From Bacteroidota bacterium (GTDB taxonomy: Bacteria; Bacteroidota; Bacteroidia; Bacteroidales; Prolixibacteraceae), in NCBI GenBank assembly GCA_030706665.1, contig JAUZOB010000058.1, positions 1 through 14,040 of the forward strand: a stretch of 14,040 bases of DNA. Reading direction: 5' to 3'. Below, piece by piece: positions 1 through 7,224 of the stretch. A program made the position numbers and the translations under genes. The notes below the pieces were generated by a model. The model did no database searches. It was not told the DNA's origin and saw nothing but the letters and a program-made list of their open reading frames with translations. Position 1 is the first letter of the stretch. Each line of letters begins with the position of its first letter.

Positions 1-572
1 ATCTTGCAGGTGTTCTTGACATCAATGCTTCTAGAAAAGCTGCTCGTTTTGTTCGCTTCTGCGATGCATTCAATATTCCTATTGTTACTTTCGTTGATGT
101 TCCAGGCTTCCTTCCAGGTACCACTCAGGAATACGGTGGAATCATCATTCATGGAGCTAAATTGCTCTTCGCATATGGAGAAGCTACTGTTCCAAAAGTT
201 ACCATCATTCTGCGTAAAGCATACGGTGGAGCCTATGACGTGATGAGTTCCAAACACCTTCGTGGTGACATCAACTATGCTTGGCCAACCGCTGAAATCG
301 CAGTTATGGGTCCCAAAGGAGCAATTGAGGTTCTTCAAAGTAAAAAGCTTAAAGAAATCACTGATCCGAAAGAACGCGAAGAATTCATTGCTCAGGCAGA
401 GCAGGATTACAAGAACGAGTTCGCGAATCCATACAATGCTGCCCGTTACGGATACATCGACGATGTTATTCAACCGGCAAATACCCGCTTCCGCATAATT
501 AGGGCATTAGAGTCACTTGCAACAAAGAAAGTCACTAATCCACCTAAAAAACACACTAATATTCCATTATAA
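1..572 (+). CDS. mmdA: Acyl-CoA carboxyltransferase subunit, methylmalonyl-CoA decarboxylase alpha / propionyl-CoA carboxylase beta type (5'-truncated by window)
   Basis: This is the carboxyltransferase subunit of a biotin-dependent enzyme that moves CO2 between methylmalonyl-CoA (or propionyl-CoA) and carrier-bound biotin in the cytoplasm. The reading frame is already open at base 3. About 189 C-terminal residues are visible of a family that is usually about 510-520 aa, so roughly 325 residues lie outside the window. Seen directly: the FVDVPGFLPGTTQEYGG block, GAKLLFAYGEATVPK, RKAYGGAYDVMSSKHL and NYAWPTAEIAVMG, all typical of the C-terminal crotonase-like half. The Asp of GGAYD (codon 237-239) sits at the position associated in PccB/AccD5 proteins with propionyl-/methylmalonyl-CoA rather than acetyl-CoA preference; this is recalled from family knowledge. 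An OadG-like gene and a biotin carrier gene follow, the first after 10 bp, which favours a Na+-pumping methylmalonyl-CoA decarboxylase. A propionyl-CoA carboxylase assignment cannot be excluded. Confidence 0.93.
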   Translation, partial: LAGVLDINASRKAARFVRFCDAFNIPIVTFVDVPGFLPGTTQEYGGIIIHGAKLLFAYGEATVPKVTIILRKAYGGAYDVMSSKHLRGDINYAWPTAEIAVMGPKGAIEVLQSKKLKEITDPKEREEFIAQAEQDYKNEFANPYNAARYGYIDDVIQPANTRFRIIRALESLATKKVTNPPKKHTNIPL

Positions 573-582
573 TTTTGATCCC

Positions 583-1473
583 ATGCATAATAAAATGCCA
601 TATAAATTCATACTTGCAGCTGTACTTTTCCTATCATTAGGCTTAAGTTCAGGCAAGTCATATGGCCAGAACGCAAAGGATCTAAGGATCAATGAATTTC
701 TGGTCTATAACGACTCCAGCTATATCGACGATTACGGTCGCCATAGTGCTTGGATTGAGATTTTTAACGCTGCAAAAAGTCAGTCAAATATCGGAGGACT
801 TTACCTGACCAATGACTTGCAGAATCCTACAAAATACTTAATCCCTGCCGGAGATCAACGTACTGTAGTTGCTCCTCATGGTTATACAGTGTTCTGGGCT
901 GACAATAAAACTGTTCAGGGTCCTCTTCATCTGAATTTTGACCTTAAGAACTCAAAAGTAATTGCTTTATTTGCTGCTGATGGAAAGACTCTAATTGATA
1001 GTGTTTCTATTCCGCAAAAGCAAACTGCTGATGTCTCTTATGGCCGTCAACAAGATGGAAGTGCTACATGGACTTCTTTCACCAGTGCAACTCCTTGTTC
1101 TAATAATGACGTAACACAGGCAAGTTCAAAACAGCAATTCGGAAAACTGGATGCAAAAGGATTCGGTAATTCTCTGATTATTGTTGTGCTTATATTTGTC
1201 GCACTGATCATTTTGAGTATTTTCTATAAGAAAATTGCAAAAGCCTTAGGCTTCAAAGTTAATGAATCAGAAGACGAAGCACCTGAAACTGCTGTTCCGG
1301 CTGAAGAAGATGAAATCTCTGGTGAAGTTAAAGCAGCTATTACAATGGCTCTTTATCTATACAAAAACCAGTTAAAAGAAAACGAGAAGACTAAACTTAC
1401 AATCCAACATGTCTCTCGTACTTATTCTCCATGGAGTTCTAAAATTTATGGTTTAAGAAAATCACCCAGATAA
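583..1473 (+). CDS. OadG-like decarboxylase subunit with signal peptide and periplasmic lamin-tail domain
   Basis: This is probably the small membrane-anchoring subunit (gamma/delta type) of the decarboxylase complex encoded around it. From ATG 583 it has 296 aa. The frame is open further upstream, but that would overlap mmdA, and ATG 583 directly precedes a good signal peptide (residues about 6-28, ending near SYGQ). ATG 595 is a possible alternative start. Residues about 33-175 resemble a lamin-tail domain: LRINEFLVYN, WIEIFNA, a GGLYLTND turn, then FWADN and the late SYGRQQDG stretch. One membrane helix follows at about 196-217 (NSLIIVVLIFVALIILSIFY). A basic stop-transfer sequence and an acidic linker lead to a cytoplasmic end with ISGEVKAAITMALYLY and SPWSSKIYGLRKSPR, a tail I associate with OadG-like subunits of Bacteroidetes. 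The predicted topology is periplasmic domain, one helix, cytoplasmic tail. The gene sits 10 bp after mmdA and 9 bp before the biotin carrier gene. The role of the lamin-tail domain is unknown. Confidence 0.85.
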   Translation: MHNKMPYKFILAAVLFLSLGLSSGKSYGQNAKDLRINEFLVYNDSSYIDDYGRHSAWIEIFNAAKSQSNIGGLYLTNDLQNPTKYLIPAGDQRTVVAPHGYTVFWADNKTVQGPLHLNFDLKNSKVIALFAADGKTLIDSVSIPQKQTADVSYGRQQDGSATWTSFTSATPCSNNDVTQASSKQQFGKLDAKGFGNSLIIVVLIFVALIILSIFYKKIAKALGFKVNESEDEAPETAVPAEEDEISGEVKAAITMALYLYKNQLKENEKTKLTIQHVSRTYSPWSSKIYGLRKSPR

Positions 1474-1482
1474 GCATTAACG

Positions 1483-1923
1483 ATGAAAAAATACAAGTTT
1501 AGCATAAGCGGCAAAGAATATAATACACAAATTCTCAACGTTGAGGATAATGTTGCCGATATTGAGGTCAACGGAGTAACTTATACTGTTGAACTCGAAA
1601 CACAGATTCAAACAACAAAAACACCTAAATTAGTTCGTTCGACTGTTGCACCATCTACTGATTCTCATCCTGCTGTTGCTAAAACAAGCAGCCCGAATGC
1701 TCCTAAAGGTAGTGGTACAATCAAATCTCCACTGCCAGGTGTCATTCTTGATGTTTTGGTAAAAGAAGGTGACACTGTTAAAATCGGTCAGAAATTGATC
1801 GTTTTGGAAGCAATGAAAATGGAGAACAACATCGAAGCTGATAAAGCAGGTCGTATTGTTTCTATCAAAAAACAAAAAGGTGATTCTGTAATGGAAGGTG
1901 ATATTATCATCGTCATTGAATAA
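1483..1923 (+). CDS. mmdC: Biotin carboxyl carrier protein of the acyl-CoA decarboxylase
   Basis: This 146-aa cytoplasmic protein carries covalently bound biotin and shuttles the carboxyl group between the enzyme's active sites. The N-terminal region (about 1-40) is a short beta-rich domain with the pattern KYKFSISGKEYN, as in oxaloacetate and methylmalonyl-CoA decarboxylase carriers. A Thr/Ser/Pro/Ala-rich flexible linker covers about 43-75. The biotinyl domain follows at about 77-146, with IKSPLPGVILDVLVKEGD and the biotinylation motif EAMKMEN. The acceptor lysine is Lys112, 34 residues from the C-terminus, the expected distance for this family. The gene begins 9 bp after the OadG-like gene and ends before a strong terminator, so it is the last gene of the operon. 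The sodium-pump beta subunit that often follows such carriers is absent here. Confidence 0.93.
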   Translation: MKKYKFSISGKEYNTQILNVEDNVADIEVNGVTYTVELETQIQTTKTPKLVRSTVAPSTDSHPAVAKTSSPNAPKGSGTIKSPLPGVILDVLVKEGDTVKIGQKLIVLEAMKMENNIEADKAGRIVSIKKQKGDSVMEGDIIIVIE

Positions 1924-2040
1924 TGAATCAGAACAACCTGTTGTTTCAGATATTATTGATCAGGACAACTGATTTATAAATTTCTGATTCTTTACAGATA
2001 CAAATTTTGTTTCCTACTAATTCGACATGATATCGAATAT

Positions 2041-2068
2041 AAAGAGGCTGTCTCAGACAGCCTCTTTT
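2041..2068 (+). terminator. Rho-independent terminator of the mmd operon
   Basis: A perfect 12-bp stem is formed by AAAGAGGCTGTC (2041-2052) and GACAGCCTCTTT (2056-2067) around a TCA loop. It has a GC-rich core and a short T-run (2065-2068). It lies 117 bp after the mmdC stop and before an independent gene. The hairpin is symmetric with A/T ends on both sides, so it could act on either strand. Confidence 0.85.
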
Positions 2069-2239
2069 CGTTTAAATACTGTTCCCTGACAGAAAAAAGA
2101 AAACATATCAAACACATTGGGCAAATCCCTTTTCTGTCTTTATTCATGCCTCTCATTGATACTCTTATGCAAAAAGAACCTGAACATATGTAAGCACATG
2201 TAACTTTTTCGATACTTCTTTCAAAAAAACTCTTCCCAA

Positions 2240-2271
2240 TTGTATTATTTACCCCATAGAGGTTAATTTTA
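2240..2271 (+). promoter_or_regulatory. Possible Bacteroidota-type promoter for the TPR histidine kinase
   Basis: TTG at 2240-2242 is followed after 21 bp by TAATTTTA at 2264-2271, which matches the Bacteroidetes -7 consensus TAnnTTTG at all but the last base. A start site near 2276-2280 would leave a leader of about 20 nt before ATG 2299. In AT-rich DNA such matches arise often by chance, so this is only a candidate. Confidence 0.3.
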
Positions 2272-2298
2272 CACAGTTTTATATCATTACAGGAATCA

Positions 2299-4371
2299 AT
2301 GCAAAAGCTGATCATTTTTATTTGCATTATAAGCACGTTCGTCAATCAAAACGTATTCGGAAATTCTAATTTAAAAGATCATGATTCTAAAGAATCTATG
2401 ATCAAAACTCTAATTGCTAAATCTGAAAATGAGATTGACAGAGACTACAATAAGGCTCTGTATTATGCACAGGAAGCATATCTGCTCGCACAAAAAGAAA
2501 ATCTGACAGCCCGGAATCCACAAATATATCTAACACTCGGAACAATCTATAACCAGAAAGGGTCTCTTAAAGAAGCATCTGCATATCTGGATAGTGTTAT
2601 AATGATTGCCAATCAAAAGAATCTTAATGTATTATTAGCAAAGGCTTGTCTTGAAAAAGGAAAACTAATGCTAGACCATGGTTTGACCAATGCAACTTCC
2701 GAATATATATTTCGTGCGCTAACAATCGCAGAACAGAACAAAATTAAAGATTTGCAGGCTGATGCGAATCTCCAACTAGGAAGAATTCATTATTACCTGA
2801 CAAACGACAACTATGCCAGACTCTGTTTTTATAAAGCACTAAATATCAGCAAATCGACACAAAATCAGATAGGGATTGCCAATGCATGCAATTATATTGG
2901 AATTATTGAGAGTGGAACAAAATCTAATCAATACCTTCTCAATGCCATCTCTATCTATAAGAAATACAGATACTGGGGAAAACTTGCAATTGCCTACCAT
3001 AACATTAGCTATAACTACCTTCAAACCAAACAATATCCAATAGCCAAAGCCTATCTGGATAAAGCCATTGCAATAGATAAAACTTTAGGAGCCAATCTTG
3101 AATTGTGTTATAGTCAGCGAGGACTTGCGACTTACTATAATGAAACAGGCAATTCCAATCGATCTATCCAATTGTCGAAACAGTTAATAAAAACAGCTGA
3201 ACAAAGAGGATATCTCAGATTAAGCGATGTACTTGCAGGTGATCTTGCAACCAGAACATATTATGCTAAAAGATATAAAGAATCAGCTGAATATTCATGG
3301 AATTTCTATATTCTTCAAGATAGCATCAATCGACTGAACATTCCTCAAAAAATTCAATTACTCAAGGATCAGATTAATTATGAGATAAAGAACAAGCAAT
3401 TAACAGAAAAAAACAATCAACAGATTATTCAGAAAAAGCAGCAATTCTTTGTTCTTTCTTTTATCCTTTCATTATTCCTGGTTTTATCTCTTTCCCTGTA
3501 TTTGAATCTTAGGAGAAAAAAACAATGGGTTAAAATTCTTGAAGAAAAAAATGTAACAATAACCGATCAAAAGGAACAATTGCAACAAGCCTTGACAGCT
3601 CTAAAATTGAGAGAAAAAGAACTGGAACAGGTTAATAAAACCAAAGATCAGCTTATTTCTGTAATCGGTCACGATTTGATAAATCCATTTAATACCATTG
3701 TCGGGTTCTCAGAAATACTGTTGGAAGAAATTGATGAGTTCAATAAAGATGAAATACTTAGTCACCTTAAACAAATTCATAAAACATCTGAAGGGGCTCT
3801 CGAGTTGTTACGAAATCTTCTTACCTGGTCAATGGCGCACTCCAGAAATATTCAATTCAAACTCACCAATACAGATGTAAATGCATTGATCAAGAAAACG
3901 GTAGCTCTTATTATCCCTACAGCTTTGGTCAAGAAAGTAAATATTGAGTCCCAGCTTGAGCCTAATGTAATAGCTTTAGCCGATTATGACTCACTAATGA
4001 CGATCGTTCGAAACCTGCTTACCAATGCCGTCAAATTTACACCCAGTGGCGGGAAGGTCACAATCCGAACCGTCTATTTGAATAATGAACAAATAAAGAT
4101 TGAAATCACAGATACAGGTGTCGGCATATCTGAAGATAATCAAAAAAAGATTCTTGAGGAAGATGCACATTTGAGCACATACGATACCGAGCAGAAAAGA
4201 GGAACAGGTCTCGGCCTGAAAATATGTCTGGACTTTGCAAAAAGGAATAACGGAACCCTTAACGTCAAAAGTCAGGTTGGCAAAGGAAGTACCTTTACAA
4301 TTATTCTCACTGCGGGTACAAGTGAAGTGAAGTTAACCGAAAAGGTTGAAACCTACTTCTCGTCGAATTAA
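2299..4371 (+). CDS. Membrane sensor histidine kinase with periplasmic TPR domain
   Basis: This is a 690-aa two-component sensor kinase. A signal-like hydrophobic N-terminus (about 3-21) is followed by a helical region with TPR-type pairs at about 45-350 (for example LYYAQEAYLLAQ, IYLTLGTIYNQKG, AIAYHNISYNYLQTKQY). One membrane helix lies at about 383-404, then a coiled coil at about 412-450. The HisKA domain carries the phosphoacceptor His458 in GHDLINPFNTIVGFSE. Here a hydrophobic Ile replaces the usual Lys/Arg of HDLK/R, and D459/N462 retain the phosphatase-type spacing. The ATPase domain shows the N box (N576 in LLTNAVKFT), the G1 box (D605 in DTGVGI) and the G2 box (GTGLGL at 635-640), so it should be active. 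There is no receiver or HTH domain and no response regulator next door, so the partner and signal are unknown. The TPR part probably senses a periplasmic ligand or partner. ATG 2299 is preceded by a weak AGGA. The 3' end overlaps convergent truA by 39 bp. Confidence 0.92.
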   Translation: MQKLIIFICIISTFVNQNVFGNSNLKDHDSKESMIKTLIAKSENEIDRDYNKALYYAQEAYLLAQKENLTARNPQIYLTLGTIYNQKGSLKEASAYLDSVIMIANQKNLNVLLAKACLEKGKLMLDHGLTNATSEYIFRALTIAEQNKIKDLQADANLQLGRIHYYLTNDNYARLCFYKALNISKSTQNQIGIANACNYIGIIESGTKSNQYLLNAISIYKKYRYWGKLAIAYHNISYNYLQTKQYPIAKAYLDKAIAIDKTLGANLELCYSQRGLATYYNETGNSNRSIQLSKQLIKTAEQRGYLRLSDVLAGDLATRTYYAKRYKESAEYSWNFYILQDSINRLNIPQKIQLLKDQINYEIKNKQLTEKNNQQIIQKKQQFFVLSFILSLFLVLSLSLYLNLRRKKQWVKILEEKNVTITDQKEQLQQALTALKLREKELEQVNKTKDQLISVIGHDLINPFNTIVGFSEILLEEIDEFNKDEILSHLKQIHKTSEGALELLRNLLTWSMAHSRNIQFKLTNTDVNALIKKTVALIIPTALVKKVNIESQLEPNVIALADYDSLMTIVRNLLTNAVKFTPSGGKVTIRTVYLNNEQIKIEITDTGVGISEDNQKKILEEDAHLSTYDTEQKRGTGLGLKICLDFAKRNNGTLNVKSQVGKGSTFTIILTAGTSEVKLTEKVETYFSSN

Positions 4372-5130
4372 ACCACTTTCAAGTTCTTTTGGATATCGGA
4401 TATCAGTTAGGAACAGGCCATGAGCAGGAACCGAATTCCCCGCCTCACTCCTATCCCGGCTTTCAATCACTTCTTTGAATTCATCTAATGAGAGTTTTCC
4501 TCCGCCAATTTCAAAAAGGGTACCGACTACCGCACGGACCATATTTCGAAGAAACCTGTCAGCACGGATCGTAAAAACATTGATTCCCATCTTCTCCTCC
4601 CACCTCGCATAATCGATATGACAGATAGTTGTTTTCGCACCGGAATGACTCCGGGAAAAACATTTAAAATCGTCATATTCTTTCAATATATCAGCGGCCA
4701 GATTCATTCGTTCCAGATCAAGAGGTCCTGAATGCAAAGCGACCAGCCCGTTGAAATAGGGTTGTTTATTCCGGCTTACAAAATATTGATATGTTCTCGA
4801 TATGGCATCAAAACGGGCATGTGCCTGATCAGGAACCTGATAAACAGAATGGATCAGAAGATCCTGTTTCAGAAAACGATTTAATTTAAAGACAAGCTGT
4901 GCAGTGCCATATAATTCGACCGCAGAAGAATCAAAATGTGCCACAAAGAAGCTGGCGTGGACACCGGTATCAGTTCTGCCGGCTCCGGTCAATCGGATCT
5001 CTTCGCGAAGAATCAGACTTAATGCCTTCTCCAAAACTTCTTGCACAGTTACTCCGTTAGGCTGAATCTGCCAACCATGAAAAGAAGCCCCCATATATGA
5101 AAGCTGTATGAAATAGCGTTTACTCTCCAT
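4333..5130 (-). CDS. truA: tRNA pseudouridine(38-40) synthase
   Basis: TruA converts uridines 38-40 in the tRNA anticodon stem-loop to pseudouridine, in the cytoplasm. The protein has 265 aa, normal for the family. Seen directly: the N-terminal YFIQLSYMGASFHGWQIQ segment; the catalytic motif TGAGRTDTGVHA with nucleophile Asp54; the RTYQYFV motif with Tyr114 in the second half; and the RFLRNMVRAVVGTLFEIG block, which is strongly conserved in TruA. The start at 5130 fits the usual MxRYF(I/L)xLxYxG opening. The gene is divergent from the Bat cluster and convergent with the kinase gene, overlapping its last 39 bp. No terminator hairpin lies between the two. A housekeeping role is expected and it probably has no functional link to its neighbours. 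Confidence 0.96.
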   Translation of the reverse strand: MESKRYFIQLSYMGASFHGWQIQPNGVTVQEVLEKALSLILREEIRLTGAGRTDTGVHASFFVAHFDSSAVELYGTAQLVFKLNRFLKQDLLIHSVYQVPDQAHARFDAISRTYQYFVSRNKQPYFNGLVALHSGPLDLERMNLAADILKEYDDFKCFSRSHSGAKTTICHIDYARWEEKMGINVFTIRADRFLRNMVRAVVGTLFEIGGGKLSLDEFKEVIESRDRSEAGNSVPAHGLFLTDIRYPKELESGLIRREVGFNLFG

Positions 5131-5146
5131 TGACCTTATTTTAATG

Positions 5147-5154
5147 CAAATTTA
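5147..5154 (-). promoter_or_regulatory. Candidate -7 promoter element for truA
   Basis: Read on the minus strand, 5154 to 5147 is TAAATTTG, a full match to the Bacteroidetes -7 consensus TAnnTTTG. It would start transcription roughly 10 nt before the truA start codon, an almost leaderless message. A clear -33 TTTG is not visible at the expected distance, so support is limited. Confidence 0.35.
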
Positions 5155-5270
5155 AGAAAATTAAATGAGGCCAGGAACTCTGGAATCCCAGCAAAATCAA
5201 TATCTTTAAATCGTAATTTTAACGAGACCTTAACATCTTTTAACAGAAATAAACCCAGAGTAGCAGTCAT

Positions 5271-5287
5271 ATACGATAATTTCGTAT
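5271..5287. repeat. Short inverted repeat upstream of the Bat cluster, possible operator
   Basis: ATACGA (5271-5276) and TCGTAT (5282-5287) form a perfect 6-bp inverted repeat around TAATT, ending 35 bp before the moxR start. The centre (TAATTTCG, 5277-5284) also resembles a degenerate -7 element. It could be an operator overlapping the promoter of the eight-gene cluster. The arms are short enough to occur by chance. Confidence 0.3.
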
Positions 5288-5322
5288 CCTATTCGAAACA
5301 AGTAATTAAAGAGAAAAAACAT

Positions 5323-6324
5323 ATGAGCATGAACCAGGATGTTGATATCAGAGAACTACATGAACGAATTCAGATGGAAAGTTCTTTTGTAGATCTGATT
5401 TCTATGGAGATGAACAAAGTTATAGTCGGACAGAAGCATTTGATCGAATGTCTTCTAATCGGTTTATTAGCTGACGGGCACATTCTATTGGAAGGGGTCC
5501 CGGGGTTAGCAAAAACGTTGGCAATTAATTCTCTTGCAAAAACTGTCGATGCAAAATTTGCACGAATTCAGTTTACTCCCGATCTTTTGCCTGCTGACCT
5601 TTTAGGTACCATGATTTACAGTCAGAAGAATGAAGAATTTGTAGTAAAAAAAGGACCGATCTTTGCAAACTTTATCCTTGCCGATGAAATAAACCGTGCC
5701 CCTGCAAAAGTTCAGTCTGCGCTTCTCGAAGCAATGCAGGAACGTCAGATAACTATTAGTGATCACACTTATAAGCTCGAAGAACCTTTTCTGGTAATGG
5801 CAACCCAGAACCCCATCGAACAGGAAGGTACTTATCCTCTTCCCGAAGCACAGGTTGACCGTTTTATGCTTAAAGTGGTAATCACTTATCCCAAAAAAGA
5901 AGAAGAAAAGCTTATTGTTCAGCAAAACCTTTTAAAAGAGTTCCCAAAAGCTCTGACAATTCTTAAACCTGAAGACATTATCCGGGCCAGAAATATTGTA
6001 AAAGACGTTTATCTGGATGAGAAGATTCAGAAATACATCATCGATATTGTCTTTGCAACGCGTAACACTTCTGAGTATAAATTGAATCAATACGACGGAA
6101 TGATCTCATACGGAGCATCACCTCGTGCCAGTATCTGTCTGGCTCAGGCAGCTAAAGCGTATGCTTTCATAAAACGCAGAGGTTATGTGGTTCCGGAAGA
6201 CGTCCGCGCCGTATGTCCTGAAGTAATGCGTCACCGTATCGGGTTAAGCTATGAGGCTGAAGCCAATAACATCACATCCGAACAAATCATCAGCGATATT
6301 CTGAATATCGTAGAAGTACCTTAG
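5323..6324 (+). CDS. moxR: MoxR-family AAA+ ATPase
   Basis: This 333-aa cytoplasmic AAA+ ATPase of the MoxR/RavA branch is thought to act as a chaperone that remodels VWA-domain partners. Seen directly: the Walker A motif GVPGLAKT at 58-65 (Lys64), Walker B FILADEINRAP with Asp121/Glu122, the QSALLEAMQERQ stretch, and the sensor-1 segment MATQNPIEQEGTYPLPEAQVDRF with Asn163. The C-terminal lid contains SYGASPRASI (sensor-2 Arg) and RGYVVPEDVRAV. All key residues are present. ATG 5323 is chosen over ATG 5329 because of the A-rich AAAGAG sequence 5' of it, but either could serve. It is the first gene of the Bat cluster, 23 bp ahead of the DUF58 gene. Its direct partner is probably that DUF58 protein or the cytoplasmic tails of the membrane components (inference). 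Confidence 0.95.
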   Translation: MSMNQDVDIRELHERIQMESSFVDLISMEMNKVIVGQKHLIECLLIGLLADGHILLEGVPGLAKTLAINSLAKTVDAKFARIQFTPDLLPADLLGTMIYSQKNEEFVVKKGPIFANFILADEINRAPAKVQSALLEAMQERQITISDHTYKLEEPFLVMATQNPIEQEGTYPLPEAQVDRFMLKVVITYPKKEEEKLIVQQNLLKEFPKALTILKPEDIIRARNIVKDVYLDEKIQKYIIDIVFATRNTSEYKLNQYDGMISYGASPRASICLAQAAKAYAFIKRRGYVVPEDVRAVCPEVMRHRIGLSYEAEANNITSEQIISDILNIVEVP

Positions 6325-6347
6325 TAATCACTAAAATCATTTTAACT

Positions 6348-7220
6348 TTGGAAACGAGTGAATTGCTTAAACGGGTACGAAAGATTGAAATAAAGACAAG
6401 AGGCCTGACCCGTAATATCTTTGCCGGAGAGTACCACAGTGCTTTTAAAGGTAGGGGAATGGCCTTCAGTGAAGTAAGAGAATATCAGTTTGGCGATGAC
6501 ATCCGAAATATCGACTGGAATGTAACAGCCCGCTACAATCGCCCTTTCATCAAAGTATTTGAGGAAGAGCGCGAATTAACCGTAATGATACTGGTTGATG
6601 TCAGTGGATCTCAGGATTTCGGTACACAGGAGAAAATGAAAAGGGACGTAATTACAGAAATTGCAGCCATCCTTTCATTCTCTGCTATTCAGAATAACGA
6701 CAAAATCGGGGTTATCTTCTTTTCCGACAGGGTTGAAAAATTCATCCCTCCCAAAAAAGGAAGATCACATATTTTGCGAATAATTAGTGAATTAATAGAA
6801 TTCACTCCGGAACATCGTTCGACTAACGTAGCCGAAGTACTTCGTTATCTTACAAATGCAATAAAAAAGAAGTGCACGGCCTTTGTAATCTCTGACTTTA
6901 TTGACAAAAACCCGGAATTTGAAAATGCACTTACGATTGCCAATAATAAGCATGACTTAGTCGCATTACAAATTTTTGATAAAAGAGAGACACAAATTCC
7001 TCCCATCGGACTGGTAAAGCTAAAAGATGCTGAAACAGGAAAATATACATGGGTCGATTTCTCTGACCGGCAAACAAGAGATCAATATATGGCGTGGTGG
7101 AACGAGCACTCTGAAAAACTCCATAATTCTTTTACACGGACAGGTGTTGACTATGTAACAATCAACACAGGGGATGATTACGTCAAATCATTAATTTCCC
7201 TTTTTAAGAAAAGAGGTTGA
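6348..7220 (+). CDS. DUF58 domain protein of the Bat cluster (TTG start)
   Basis: This 290-aa soluble protein has a DUF58 core that runs into a VWA-like fold. Seen directly: the N-terminal IEIKTRGLTRNIFAGEYHSAFKGRG region, the DUF58 signature REYQFGDDIRNIDWNVTARY, and a MIDAS-like DVSGS at 84-88 in a hydrophobic strand. It has no signal peptide or membrane segment, so it is cytoplasmic and positioned to meet MoxR. MoxR and DUF58 proteins are encoded together across many bacteria, but the molecular role is not known. The initiation codon is TTG 6348, giving METSELLKRVRKIEIK, which I recall as the usual N-terminus of Bacteroidales relatives. There is no in-frame ATG between the moxR stop and this point, and the next in-frame ATG (in GRGMAF) would remove conserved sequence. 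The stop lies 4 bp from the next start, suggesting translational coupling. Confidence 0.93.
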   Translation: METSELLKRVRKIEIKTRGLTRNIFAGEYHSAFKGRGMAFSEVREYQFGDDIRNIDWNVTARYNRPFIKVFEEERELTVMILVDVSGSQDFGTQEKMKRDVITEIAAILSFSAIQNNDKIGVIFFSDRVEKFIPPKKGRSHILRIISELIEFTPEHRSTNVAEVLRYLTNAIKKKCTAFVISDFIDKNPEFENALTIANNKHDLVALQIFDKRETQIPPIGLVKLKDAETGKYTWVDFSDRQTRDQYMAWWNEHSEKLHNSFTRTGVDYVTINTGDDYVKSLISLFKKRG

Positions 7221-7224
7221 TAAA

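Larger units (their letters stand above)
1924..2298. other. Intergenic region between mmdC and the histidine kinase
   Basis: This 375-bp stretch has no convincing gene. It contains the operon terminator at 2041-2068 and a possible promoter for the kinase gene near 2240-2271. The rest is AT-rich and shows no other repeat or RNA fold that I can support. A 117-codon open frame on the minus strand (1992-2345) lacks a recognisable protein pattern, crosses the terminator hairpin and runs into the kinase start. Confidence 0.6.

Noticed and set aside
517..582. Upstream in-frame extension of the OadG-like gene to ATG 517
   Set aside because: It would overlap mmdA by 56 bases and place a polar stretch before the signal peptide; ATG 583 fits better.
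1930..1946. Small inverted repeat AACAAC/GTTGTT just after mmdC
   Set aside because: Only 6-7 bp, AT-rich, with a 2-base loop and no T-run; the real terminator is at 2041-2068.
1992..2345. 117-codon minus-strand open frame between mmdC and the kinase gene
   Set aside because: It crosses the terminator hairpin and the kinase start, has no recognisable motif and has a Cys/Ile/Ser-rich composition typical of chance frames in AT-rich DNA.
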